Shown here: positions 10,932 to 42,175 of the stretch, piece by piece | How positions within the stretch are numbered: the first letter of the stretch is position 1 | Layout of the letters: the number at the start of each line of letters is the position of its first letter | Source: Tubulanus polymorphus | Taxonomy: Eukaryota > Nemertea > Palaeonemertea > Tubulaniformes > Tubulanidae | DNA: 64,000 bases | NCBI RefSeq assembly: GCF_964204645.1 | Contig: NC_134028.1 | Coordinates: 7,853,001-7,917,000, forward strand | Direction: 5' to 3' | The notes under the pieces: model-generated | Seen by the model: only the letters and a program-made list of their open reading frames with translations | The model's database searches: none | Told to the model about the DNA's origin: nothing | Translations under genes and position numbers: made by a program

Positions 10932-13261
10932 AGGTATCTAAAGAATGAAGGTAAAAATTGTTTTTCCAATAATTATATGAAAACAAGAGCCTATCTCCAA
11001 GGGACGTTCCACTTCGAACGCCTGGCTATTTAGCAATAATGTAAATACGTTTGTGTAGATATCAATAACTTAAAGCACGCAGAGATATTCTCGTAGCCTA
11101 CATGTCAGAGGTTTGAGATATATTTTTTTATCGATATCTTATCCTTACCTAAACGACTGTTCCGACCAGTATAACAAAATTTTTGTGTCGTGTGATTCGA
11201 AGACGACGCTACTAACAAGGGAGTTACCTCGTTACCGAAAATAGTCGCAACAGGGTTTCACCGAGTGACGAGGCATGCAACAACAACAGTACTGCGCTAC
11301 GACATATCTATAAACTCAATATTGTCTATTGTTAAATAGTATATATATGAATGTAATATCTCATGCATATAATGTGAATTGGCTACGATCGAAGCCATAT
11401 AGCGATCACTGTGAACCTCTAACTACCACTCGGGGTTTTGCGGGTCGTTACAGTTTCTGCATTTAGCCTATAAACAATAGCGTTTCATTTCGGTGAATCT
11501 AGGCACTTAATCAGCGCTACTGTTTGATTTTATTTTCTTTAGATCAACACCAGGGGCCGGTTGCTCAAAGGTTGTTCAAGTCTTAAACAACCTTTGAGCA
11601 ACCGGCCCCTGTTGTATCGGAATTGTTTTTCGCTGAAGCAATGCTGCATCCAAGATCCGCATTTAAAAAATATAATCCCATATCATTTTTGCCAAATTAT
11701 TTTTGTTTCTCGTAGCTGTGATGGAACACGTATATTTTGAAGTTTTGCCAAGGATCAGGTAATATTTTCGCCGGTAGGCCTACTTCTGGCCTCCTACTAC
11801 CTAGAGATCGTTTCGAAATTGAAAATGAGTAGCCTACTCATCTTTAATTTAGAAACGATCTCACAGGATCACCCAAGGATGACAGGCCTGATTAAATTAT
11901 TGTTTATAATTGCTAAATTCCGGAGGTTATTGAACCACAGAGGTCGGCGACATCGATTTTTGCATTTAGCAAGAATAGAAAAAGTAACTGTTATATTTCT
12001 AATCCGTATGAATGGTAAATAATTAGATTTTGACTAATATTATTAACACGTAGTATTGCTCATTTATTTGTAAAATACAGCCTAAATGAAGCTGGCCTAA
12101 TGTGTCTATCTGACCTTAAAATCTAATCATTCGCCTCAGCTTTAGGTTTAACTTATATATAAGATAAGATGATATGTTAATTCCGAGAAAAAGTTGCCAG
12201 TATGAGACACAACCCACCTATAATCCTCCAAGTTAGTCTTACACAGAAATATTCCTATTTCGGAAGGTACACGAGATCAATCGCCATCTATCGGAAACAT
12301 TGGAGCGCAATCACACTCGGCTACCGTGTGTCAAAATGCCCTTTACACTTAGAAAATCCCGACAATTAGACATTAATTGCGCAATTATACTTGTTCAGTT
12401 ACAGATATTCATTTTCTAAGAACTTTCTTAGTCTTTAACTCATCGGGTCGCGTCCCCGGCGATGCCAAGGAAGACAACATTGATTTGGTGACCTCTGGTC
12501 ATTTCGTCACAGGCATCTTTGAAGGTTGGGATAGCTGGCGGCACTTGACTTAGGAAAAATGTAAGGGTACCCTGTCGCACCTTATTTCCTGTACTACCCT
12601 TCTGATAAGAAGATTCGCCGGTGCGTTGCACATGTCAAAACCAAAATAAAAAACTACGTGTAAAAACGGTTTTTACGTCAACCATGCACCCTCCTGGAAA
12701 AGGAATCATATTAGGCTTCACACTCATTTATTTAGATATGAAGAGTGAATTTGAATGATTTTAATCATAAGAAAATAATTAATAAAATTTCAAAAATCAA
12801 TTTAAAAACTCTAACATCTGTAGGCTATTGTTCTCGTTAAATATCTGGCGATGATCGCCACGGACCCAGGAGACCATCACGTCGCGTATGATTAATTGCG
12901 AAACGTATAACTTATTGTTTAATGACCACTTTCATTCCGTCACCTTTTCATCCTTCGATATAATTACTGATGAGCCATAAAACAGTCAATCATCCAATCA
13001 ACGCGCACTTGCCCCAGATATGATCGACATATCATTCCTCGTCCCGATTCAAATTTTCAAATTCACGCCGATTTCTCGGAAGCTTCACGAATGAACCTCT
13101 TTGCCATCTCTGAATGAAATTTAATATTTTGGCGCATAATAAGTCGTAAATTCCGCCATTCACGATGGTAAAAGCGCCGTAGTAAATGATCTACATCGGC
13201 GAGCGCATGTATACACTCACCGAGGACATGCGGTAGTGAAACGGTCAGAATGAGCGGCCAT
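10932..13261. other. Spacer upstream of GST
   Basis: No convincing coding exon was found. It contains the palindrome at 11551-11611 and an unassigned minus-strand open frame at 12440-12631 ending VVFLGIAGDATR. Minus-strand 13262-13222 is an ATG-containing exon-like stretch ending in a good donor (CCTCG|GTGAGTG). It could be an upstream GST first exon or the start of another gene. Confidence 0.35.
11551..11611. repeat. Perfect 26-bp inverted repeat (hairpin)
   Basis: CAGGGGCCGGTTGCTCAAAG followed by GTTGTT at 11551-11576 is repeated inverted at 11586-11611 with a 9-base loop. The CAGGGG terminus recalls hAT-type ends. No flanking duplication is evident. Confidence 0.85.
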
Positions 13262-13900
13262 TTTTCTTCTAGATTTGCGTCGTCGGAATCGTCGTTTTTT
13301 CGAGGAATTAAAATCAAATAAACACTGCCTTACCGATCTGTGATTATTAGCGTCGCTGTGACGATTATTCGCGGGATTAACCGAGGATGTAGTAAATCGA
13401 CGAATTACGACTCGACGATCGCTTTAAAACGGTAAATATTCGCATTAATAATCGTGTCATCTTGAAGAAAATTGCCAATTTTTGAATTTTCGACGCGATT
13501 TATAAAGAGAATATACTCCTCGAATACTAATCGCACCGGCAAAAAACCTATCTCGATCGATAGAAGAGATCCGGTATATGCTTATTTTTAGAAATTCGTC
13601 GATTTAGCGCGCTTATACGAGCAGAAAATTAAATTTTTATCGGCACTGTCTGAGAACTAGTCTAAGCGCCATTTTGTTGTGTTGTACTCTACTGTATGTA
13701 TTTGAATAGTTCGTCGCCATTTTCCGTTCGTTGAATTCATTCTCTAAGCTGATTCACTCTGGAGGACGGACATGCCGACTCATTCATTGCTTTGTAAGCT
13801 TAGAACCGTGTCCTCCCTGAAGTATCGATGAATTGCATTTCGTCAGCGATTCGGTTTCCTCCAAAAACAATGACTTCAAAATGTAAACAAATCCGGTTTT
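13200..13900. promoter_or_regulatory. Candidate promoter region for KAT6 (and possibly a minus-strand transcript)
   Basis: Two CGCCATTTT motifs (13667-13675 and 13715-13723) match the core bound by YY1-type factors near start sites, and a third GGCCATTTTT lies at 13254-13263. The coding exon of KAT6 starts 1.4 kb downstream behind an acceptor at 15136, so a non-coding first exon is needed and could lie here. Inference only. Confidence 0.3.
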
Positions 13901-14302
13901 CGGACTCTTGACTGTACAATTTCAACCCTTCCCAAACATCTCTGACCATTGTCATCCCTTGGAATGAATTTATAAATTCATCTTAGATTTTGCCCATTTT
14001 TCCAGCATCACAACAATGGCTTTGAAAATGTTTTAGGCCTAATCTAATATAGCCCTCGTCCTGTAGTAGGCTATGTCTGTCAGTTATGGTTGACCTAACA
14101 TTTTGATACAACCGTCTTATTCCGTAGGTGACATGGTTTTGGTTCTCACAATATTCATATTAGTGCTGTGAATAAATGATTACTCACTTACAAAGTGATT
14201 GGCTATTTTTGAGTTATTTAGATTCAACTTCTGGATTTGACCGATGGCCAACGCTAACTAGGCGCCCTGTCAATCTGCAATAACTCAATAGGCCTCGTCC
14301 CC

Positions 14303-14804
14303 CTAATGTCTATTTCAACCTGACTTGAGAGCATTCCGGTTGGCCTAGCTCGCTAATTTTTGGTAGTACATACCTGATAAAGGTCTTAATAGGACCAGAA
14401 AGGACAGGCAGTCGACCTAAATCATCATTTTTTAATCCATTTGAAAGTGTATTGAAGGATATCCAAAAAGTCTTCACTGAAAGGGGTAAAATGAAGAGAA
14501 GCGACTCCATGATTTGAAAGTTTAACAATATGTTTCCATCCCTACATACCAAACTTCAGTTGGTCGGCATGGAGACATATTGTTAAACTTTCAAATCATG
14601 GAGTCTCTTTTCTCTCAGGAACCCCTCTCAATGCAGATTTTTTGGATATCCTTCAATACAGTTTAAAGTGGATTAAAAAATGATAATTAGGTCAGCTGCC
14701 AATGCATTCTGTTTCCAATAAGACTTCTATCAGGTATGTACTTCCAAAACTGACTGAGCTAGGCCACCAGGAATGCTCTCAAGTCAGGTTGAAATAGACA
14801 TTAG
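14303..14804. repeat. 502-bp foldback: two ~237-bp inverted arms
   Basis: Arms 14303-14539 and 14569-14804 are inverted copies, estimated by eye at roughly 80-85% identity, around a 29-base loop. Outer ends share CTAATGTCTATTTCAACCTG. It sits in the upstream region or first intron of KAT6 and could form a long RNA duplex if transcribed. Confidence 0.85.
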
Positions 14805-15136
14805 TAAGTGGTAGAAATTTTGGAAGATCTCTTTTGGAGGATCACTCATTAAACGCAATTTCATTATGTTAGGCTAGAACTTGGACGTAATTTAGTTTAA
14901 CTATGTCTGATAAACTAGGTCTAGCTAGGTTTTTCACATAGAATTTCATTGAAAAATGATTGTCTCAGTATAAGGATAGCCTTTGCATGGTTAAAGTTGG
15001 TTCATATCCAATAAAGCCCAAATTTTTATATAGCAGAACTGGCTCGGAGTAGGGATAATGAACATGTTCTGAGTTTTTACTGATGTGCGTATCGATATGA
15101 TATTTAATCACCGATGTATTTCTGTTTTTTCTTCAG

Positions 15137-15277
15137 ATTCAATCGACAAACTTTCATTGAGTGGCCCGAGTGAACCTGTTGACGGAGGATTATTTCAATA
15201 TGTACTATGTGAATATCGTCGCGCAGCGATGTCGTTCTTAAAGCGGAAAATGTTGCCGACGTAATAACGACAAAACA
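15137..15277 (+). other. KAT6 5' UTR part of the first coding exon
   Basis: A pyrimidine-rich acceptor ending TTTTTTCTTCAG at 15136 precedes this untranslated stretch, which runs directly into the KAT6 ATG. It implies at least one upstream non-coding exon. Confidence 0.55.
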
Positions 15278-35029
<19,752 letters not shown>

Positions 35030-36103
35030 ACTTCAAGCGAAACGACGCTTGTTGTAACGTACTGAAAATGCATTTTAAGCGTCTACGTAATTCGTGATTT
35101 CATGTCATCATCAGAGTGGATTTAGTCTCGGCGGGCTGTTGCGTACACTTTTCGCCTGTCCGTAAACGGAATCCAGTTATTTTGAGAAGTTTTGAAGGCG
35201 CGCTTCAATGGATTGTCGCTTGATATTTGGTTTATACATGTATATACCCTTGATACATCTTCAGCCATCAAGATGTTGTTCACTGCTCTCTTTGCCCTCT
35301 TGGTCTCATCAGTCGTCATTCGTAGATGGAACAAGGTGTTTTGAGTACACTATCTTTTAACTTAAAAGTTTGGATATTTCACATGACATTGCCTATGTAG
35401 GGATTTCAGTAACATTATGTCTGACCTTCAGATTATCTTGACTAATTAAAACAGCAGTTCTGAGTTCATCTTTATAATCTTGAAAAAGATATTTTTTTTG
35501 GGGGGGGGGGTTCAGTTAGATGTCAAACTGCATTATCTGCCAAAATTTGACACCATTCCAAGGTTGACGGGTAATTGAGAGAGCAATTCATTGACAATCT
35601 CTAATGAACAGTTCTATTTATATTGAGTAACTACTTAGCATAATTTGTATCCCTCACTGTTCTTTTGATGGTGGTGAGTTTCAAGCTATCGATTGATATA
35701 TTTGTTTGCCAGAAGGCGTTGCGTATAGAAATTGACAGATTGCCAAGCATTTCACTAAGTGGCATTGTGTCCCTGGATCCCTAGTTCATTAACTATTTCT
35801 AATATTCAAATGTTGGTAGGAGGGAATTGTAGTTCTCGGTTGAGAGTACTAGTATTGACTAGATTTAAATCTAACTGTGGAATCGGGTCCTGGTCAATGC
35901 GGATTTGTTGGATTTTAACTGGCAACTTGTCTCTATACAATTGGGCATTTTATATCGTCTCACAAAGGGTATCGAACTTTTATTTCAATATCAAAATGGC
36001 AGGGAAATGCCAGCTTTAAGCCGATTTAACGCGCAAGAGAAATTAGCTGAAACGATTTGGAATTACCGGAGTACGAGTTGTTGATGTAACAAAATTGACG
36101 ATG

Positions 36104-36105
<2 letters not shown>

Positions 36106-36149
<44 letters not shown>
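36106..36149. repeat. (AT)n microsatellite, 44 bp
   Basis: Uninterrupted AT dinucleotides in the KAT6 3' region. Confidence 0.97.
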
Positions 36150-36152
<3 letters not shown>

Positions 36153-36429
36153 ATATATGAAGAATAATAATCGGTTAATTTATTTTAGGTAGTATACGCA
36201 TGCTATGATTGATGATTATTTTTTGCTGAAAACTATTAACTATTCTAAAGATACTTCATTCCTGGCTTGTATTATAGTAATGTCTTTCACTGCTCGTAAG
36301 TTGTGAATATATTTTTCTTTTTGTTCTTGTATTGAAATTTCTTGTTGCCAAAAATCCTGTTCTACCTGCTGTACATAGATAAAAGAAGATGGATCTTTCA
36401 CTGTTGATTTGATAGTAATGTAGTTGGGC

Positions 36430-36446
36430 GGGGGGGGGGGGGGGGG
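36430..36446. repeat. Poly-G tract, 17 bases
   Basis: Uninterrupted run of G. Similar runs of 10-11 G lie at 4903-4912, 27670-27679 and 35500-35510. Confidence 0.95.
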
Positions 36447-38200
36447 TGACGAGTCTCGGATTTATGAGTGAAATTGAAATCAGATCAAATTATCCGGCCA
36501 CTTTGGAATGATATTTGCAAGAGCTGAAAAGTTTGTTGGATATATTTTACGGGGGAATGTTCTATGTGAGATCCGATTGGGATCTTCAGGGATGTCTGAC
36601 CAACATAGGTCCATTTTCCATTTACCACCAGTCTTTGACCTACCACATCCTATATTATCAGTTAACATGCCTAGCAAACTGGACTTGGGAGAGATTTTAA
36701 TTTCATCTCAGAACAGATAAGTACTGTGGTTTTGGCTTCGTTATCGAGTTATTGGCATGCCGAACATTTCATTTATAGCTAGGAAATATGTGCTAAAGAC
36801 AATCTTTCTGTCAATTTAATGGCTTGATTGTTGGTGATACTGCGCAGGAGGATGATCCATGGGTCTAACCTGTCATTATCTATATCCCACTATAACATGT
36901 AGAAGCAAAAAAAAAAGTTTTGCGTCAAGACATAAGGTGTGGAGTTAACTGAATGCTGATATCATTTCATTCTAGTCTGGACCTATTTGCCCGGTACTTA
37001 GATATCACTATTTATGTCTGGGCGACCAGTTTTTGAGAGTGGTGATAAAATGTCTTTCTAGGTGGTTTGTAGTTCATAAACCCAAAAACATGTAACTAAC
37101 GCCAATGAAAAGTTGGATGAATAGGGGTCGATAGTTTGAGGGGCGGGTTTAGAGAACGCTCAATTCATTCCTGTAAGATCTACCGCTCATACAAATGACA
37201 AGAGATCCGGTGTTACAGAGTAGGTGTTGGAAGTGGAACTTCGTTCTAACGAGCTTCAAGAAAACAGAATATTGATCTTTTTATTTACGGTAGTAGTTAC
37301 ATCGATTATGAAATTGAAATGATACTCCTGTTTGGGTTGAAATTCGAGGTTGATCGGTAATTGATGAACTGTAAATAGCCCAGCAGTCCTTTAGAACAAG
37401 GTTCCACTTGTCGCAGCTTGCCAATAAATAAGCTCCAAATCCCTTCAGTTTTATAACACAGACCCAATCGAGATCTTTTAGATCATCCCGTTTTATGAAA
37501 AAAAAAGAAAAAAGATATTCGTTAAGGGTAGGGTTAGGCGCATTTTAGTACAAATTCCTTATTATTATGTAAATTTTGTATCATAGCCAAAAACCTGTGT
37601 CTTATGTTTTATTATCGAGCATGGAAAAAGGACCACATTTTATCGTCATTTGTTTATCACCTGATGAAACGTGTACAGATTTCTAACTGATGACCGCGCG
37701 CATTCGAAATTATCGATTACGAGAATCGTCATTATGCAAGTTATCGATCGACTATTATCGTTATAGGAACGAAACATCGTTCTCGATATCGGCGAGGGAG
37801 AGTTAATCGTAGAAAAAAAAGGACGAATTTCAGTCGAAAATATCGATATCAATATCCGGTAGTATCATATCCGAGGGCAGTGTCGTAGACTGGTGTTTAC
37901 AATTGAGTTAAACATAGTACCAGTCTATTAACCGGCCGCGAGTAATAAATATTATTATTATTATTATTTTCATTATCAATCGATATCACTAATTAATATA
38001 TGATGCTGGGTTATGTAGATATTTATTAATTAAATTAAGTGATAATAATTAAATAAAATGTACAGTTTGTAGATAATAATGTACAGTTTTCTAGCCACAT
38101 TACACGTTCACCTTGGTAATTATTATTATTATTCTTCTGTTGTGTCGCGCGATCAGTTTAACGGTTATATTTTTGTGTAGAATAAAGTGTCATTGTGCAT

Positions 38201-39174
38201 TTATTAATATAAGAAATAATAAATAATGTAAATTTATTTACCACGATCCATATGTATTCAGTATTTTTTTTTTTTCGCTTAGAACTTTCTGCCATTCTCA
38301 ATTTACAGAGGAGGCTGGTCATGTGTGCTTCAGTCCGGTTGTAGTTCTAAAACTGATGAAATTGTGTTTACCCATTAGCACTCCGGAATGCAGTGTTCAT
38401 TACTCCCGAGATAATTCATGGGAAAATCCATGTTTATCACGATACAGAATAGCTCATTTGTTGATTATCATGTGTTACAAGTTTTTGTTACATTTCTGTA
38501 AAACGAACTGGACTTTCATATATAGGATTTGATGTGTGCCGTCAAAATTGTGATTTCAAATACTCAAGAATTTTAAATAGAAAGAGATTGATTTCTGTAC
38601 AGAATTTTGACATCTTAGGCTTTTGTTCCAAAGTCTTTGAACCCACTTGTACTGGCAAAAGGAAAACTAAGATGTTACTTATATTTTCCAAAATTACAAA
38701 AAAAGTTTATTGGTGCTACGATTTAATTTTTCATTATAAAACATATTTCCAAATATAAATAATGTATTGATAAAATAATTCCAGAATCAACAGTAGAGAG
38801 ATCGTCCGGCGGTTCTGTTAATCGAGACATGATCCGATGATCTTGCAGACGGAATGCGGAGATAGAGATGATTCAAAATAACTGCTAATACCCGAAGCGA
38901 AAGCATCGTGTATAAGAGACTTGCACTGAAAGAGAAAATATTGAATCGATTTGTTATTATTCATACAAAGAATTATTGTGCGTCCGAGGTTTAAAAGTTG
39001 TAACTCTCGAGCAGATATTCATGATTCCAGGACGTACCTAGCGAGGGCAGGGGGGCAATTTCAGAAATGTGGTGCCCTATTTGCATGTATTATTGTTATA
39101 TCCAATAGATCTGCCCTTCTTCTGTTTCTCATCCTCATAATTCAAATGCTAGGTACGGCCCTGGATTCAGTTCA
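38201..39174. other. Convergent spacer between KAT6 and the saposin-like gene
   Basis: A minus-strand AATAAA (complement of 38706-38711) may end the saposin-like transcript. A short MITE sits at 39028-39163. Plus-strand open frames at 38323-38532 and 38534-38758 show no domain and look non-coding. Confidence 0.45.
39028..39163. mobile_element. 136-bp MITE directly after the saposin-like stop codon
   Basis: Left end CAGGACGTACCTAGC and the inverse of the right end, CAGGGCCGTACCTAGC, are terminal inverted repeats. GATTC flanks both sides (39023-39027 and 39164-39168). The interior is non-coding. In the minus-strand gene next to it, this is the start of the 3' UTR. Confidence 0.65.
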
Positions 39175-40628
39175 TTAAATTTTCAACTCTTCATAGTTAC
39201 GTACATATCTATCATTAGGTGATTCCAGTGGAGAGCATTGTTCGATCAAAAAGCGTTCAACATCAGCCTGAATTAGAATAGAATGTGTCAAAATATTGAG
39301 ACTCGAAATCGAACCTCCCAGAAATACGATGTAGTAGCTAGACATGAAAAAGTAACCCGAGTTAGAATGATACTTTGCAGTGAGTTTTTCCATAGTCAAA
39401 TTTTGGCCCATGACTGGAAATGCCTCAAATGGGTCCTTCAGACTACCACCAGATCAAATATGTTATCGAATTGGAGTCGGAGTTTAATAGTGTTTCGTTT
39501 TGAAGACTCGTCCGATTCGACTCAATACGTTTAGGGCGATTGGCACCTGGAGTAATACAAACCGAGTTTTCTATGACAGAATCTTGAATATCTCTTATGC
39601 TGTACTGGCAAATATCACATCTTGCTTTATCAACTGAACGAATTTGATGAACAACGCCATCCTGTTTAGTTTTCAGTCTACCTGGAAAACATTCTCATTT
39701 CAATAACCCTTCAATACAGAAATTGCTATGGTAAACGTTTGAATCTTAGATAAACTGCACGACCACTTACTGTTGCCCGCACAGAATTTGACCTTAACGC
39801 ATGCACTGGTCGGACTTAGTTGACCTCTGATAAGTTGGTCGATGAAATTAGTTAAAGCCGAGTCAACAAAACTACACTGCAAATGAGTGCAAAAAAATAA
39901 GAGAATAGAACGGGTAATAGGATGTACCAGGTAATTTATCACCACCCTCAAAATCTGATAGCTTAGAATACGATTTATTCCTTCAAACTCACGATTAAAC
40001 GATTTCTAAGGATAGCTTCACACAATCCATCAATAGTTTTATTCACTACGGCTTCGTTCTTCTCAAGAAATGTCGCTAGTTTATCGACGAAGTATTTGCA
40101 AAGATAACACTTCGCATTTACCTGACAAACAGAGGAAATACAAGAGAAACCTCAGATTTTTGGGAGGCTCACTCTTCGATGGAAAAACTCAGTTAAAAAC
40201 TGTTGCGTTTAATGGAACCGATACACCAACTAACTAGCCACCTACTCTACTGATACTGTAACTGTGGACAATTTAGATAAATCATAAAAGGACTGTCTTA
40301 GGAAATGTCTCACAAAAAGCAATATCCCAGAAACAGGGTTAAAATGTACGATAAGCTGGTAGTATTCGTACACGTTGTTTACCTGAAGCTTTGCGTCCAT
40401 TTCAGGATTGATGTCTTTCTGCATTTGAAAAACTGCTACATTTCTTTTCACAGACGAGAACGAATGTCCTAGTAAATAGATATAATGAAGTGGATATCTG
40501 TTCGGATACAGTTTAGATACATGAACTGACGACACCTATTTGCAAACGACTTTACCTTCAGTCAATAAAATACAACTGAAAAAGCATATAATCGCAACTG
40601 TCAAAATTTGTTGTCGGTAGTTCTCCAT
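39175..40628 (-). CDS. Secreted saposin B-domain protein, 201 aa
   Basis: Six small minus-strand exons, 40628-40556, 40468-40383, 40121-39993, 39876-39771, 39681-39563 and 39267-39175, join in frame with GT/AG borders. Residues 1-25 form a signal peptide (hydrophobic ILTVAIICFFSCILL). A complete saposin B domain follows with cysteines 58, 61, 87, 97, 122 and 128; their spacing (3, 26, 10, 25, 6) closely follows the six-cysteine pattern that makes three disulfides in saposins. A second domain starts at C153, C156 and C182 with the same spacing but stops before the last three cysteines would appear. Saposin-like proteins bind or disturb lipids, in lysosomes or outside the cell; the role here is unknown. 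A prosaposin-derived or antimicrobial saposin-like protein are both possible. Confidence 0.85.
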
Positions 40629-41139
40629 CTTGAAATCATGTGACCGCTTTTCGAGCGAGCTTGGTGGCAGCACAGTACGGTCTCTCAAAGGAGTTATGTA
40701 ATACCACGCGGTTTTTGCTCGCCGGGTAGACCTCATTATAGTTTATGGACTGATTAGATTAGGTTAGATTAGGCCTTTTTTGATAACTTGGCATGCGGAT
40801 ATTTTTCAATAAAAAAAGTGGGAGGATGAAGTGAAAAGAAAGAAAAAAAGAATTTTTCTTAATCGGTGTTTTAAAATGGAAGGGAACAGGAAAACAAAAA
40901 TAAAATGTTTCTATTACTTGATTTCTTTCCACATAAAACCTCGGAAAAACTGCAGAAAAAAACAAAAAAGTGTTGAAATTGTGATGAATTTGATTCAAAT
41001 GATGGGAGATAAAAAAAATTACGTTTGACAGTGTATCGAATCTGATCTACTCTCGACGGAGAATTAAAACGGACCAAATCAGTTTATATCGAGGTAAGAT
41101 AAGTGAATGGTTATTTGACTGAATTCCTACAGCGGATCA
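40629..41139. other. Spacer upstream of the saposin-like gene
   Basis: Would carry the promoter of the minus-strand saposin-like gene. No TATA box at a convincing position, no exon and no clear repeat were found. Confidence 0.4.
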
Positions 41140-41372
41140 CGCAGAAATATTCACGAATTTCTCGTCCCAGTCAAAAAAAAATATATGTAGACATTTACCA
41201 CGTAGTTCCATGTTGAAAACTCAGTGAAAATGTCAAATAGAAAAAATTATCTCTGCTCCGGCACGATTGGTAAAAAATGTTGTAAATAGCGAATGGAAGA
41301 TTGCAAATGCGAGTGAAACTGTTACAAGCATTATTGTACGTTTTGATTTTGTAGTTTTCGGATCAAAAGAAA

Positions 41373-41432
41373 CCTCTGAACAACAGTTGTTCAGAGGTAC
41401 CGGCGTACTTCTGTTACTGAAGTACGCCGGTA
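41373..41432. repeat. Two adjacent hairpins
   Basis: 41373-41397 is a near-perfect palindrome (CCTCTGAACAAC and its inverse around one base). 41398-41432 is a second inverted repeat, TACCGGCGTACTTC and its inverse around a 7-base loop. They lie in the loop between TM5 and TM6 of the GPCR relic. Confidence 0.85.
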
Positions 41433-42000
41433 CGGATAACAGAATTTGATGTTAGAATCAGGTATAGAACGACAACGTGGATGACAAATGCTACAAAATA
41501 TGTTATTTGGTCAAATAATTCGTAGTAACATCCAAAAAACTGGTCAATGAAATGTATCGACAAACCAGATGTGAAATATATAAACATTGCATTCACTGCA
41601 CAAATAAAACGAATCTAGCGAATTTCGGTGTACATATCAAACGAGATGTGAACGAGGAGATCACAACTGCTGCACGTTCTAGAGATATTGCTACTATCAA
41701 CCACGAACTATTACATCCTGCAACCGCAAATACAAATTCATATATTTGACAAATACTGATCACTGAATTCATGATAAATATATTGGAGCATCTTTAACGT
41801 GGAAGAGAACAAACTGTATAACAGGCATCAGTTTAAAACTGGTGCAGAACATGGAATCACTGAGCGACAAAACGATGGGATAGTTAGCGTAAGACAACCT
41901 GCGGAATCTGCGACTTATCATTATCAAGAAAGTAGCTGAATATCCTAAGGCCCCAAACATGAACACTGTAAAGATAATGACCAGTAACACAGTACGGTAG

Positions 42001-42175
42001 ATTCCAGATCTTCATGAATTCTACTCAGATGGAGATCGGTCGCACCATGGACTCTAAAACGAAAATCGTTAGAGTCCATGGTCGCACCTACAGCAGTTAC
42101 ATCGTTCTACTGTCTGTGATGAAGTTCATCACATTCCAGAACCGATCTGCATCTGAGTAGAGTTCATGATTCATG
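42001..42175. repeat. Nested inverted repeats in the GPCR relic
   Basis: An inner hairpin (42038-42057 against 42069-42088, CCATGGACTCTAA core) lies inside a wider inverted duplication: about 42013-42040 matches the inverse of about 42140-42167 (CTACTCAGATGSAGATCGGT). It separates the N-terminal segment of the GPCR from its first helix. Confidence 0.7.

Larger units (their letters stand above)
35030..38200 (+). other. KAT6 3' UTR and downstream sequence
   Basis: About 3.1 kb without coding exons. Candidate AATAAA signals occur near 37422, 37944, 38052 and 38178; the last is followed by TGTGCATT and is a plausible end. It contains a (TA)n microsatellite at 36106-36149 and G tracts at 35500-35510 and 36430-36446. 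Which signal is used cannot be decided from sequence. Confidence 0.5.

Noticed and set aside
12440-12631. 63-codon minus-strand frame ending VVFLGIAGDATR
   Set aside because: Looks coding-like at its end but no domain, splice partner or start could be supported.
40383-40628. Signal-peptide frame read as a short standalone peptide
   Set aside because: A donor at 40555 and in-phase exons further on show that it is the first exon of the saposin-like gene.
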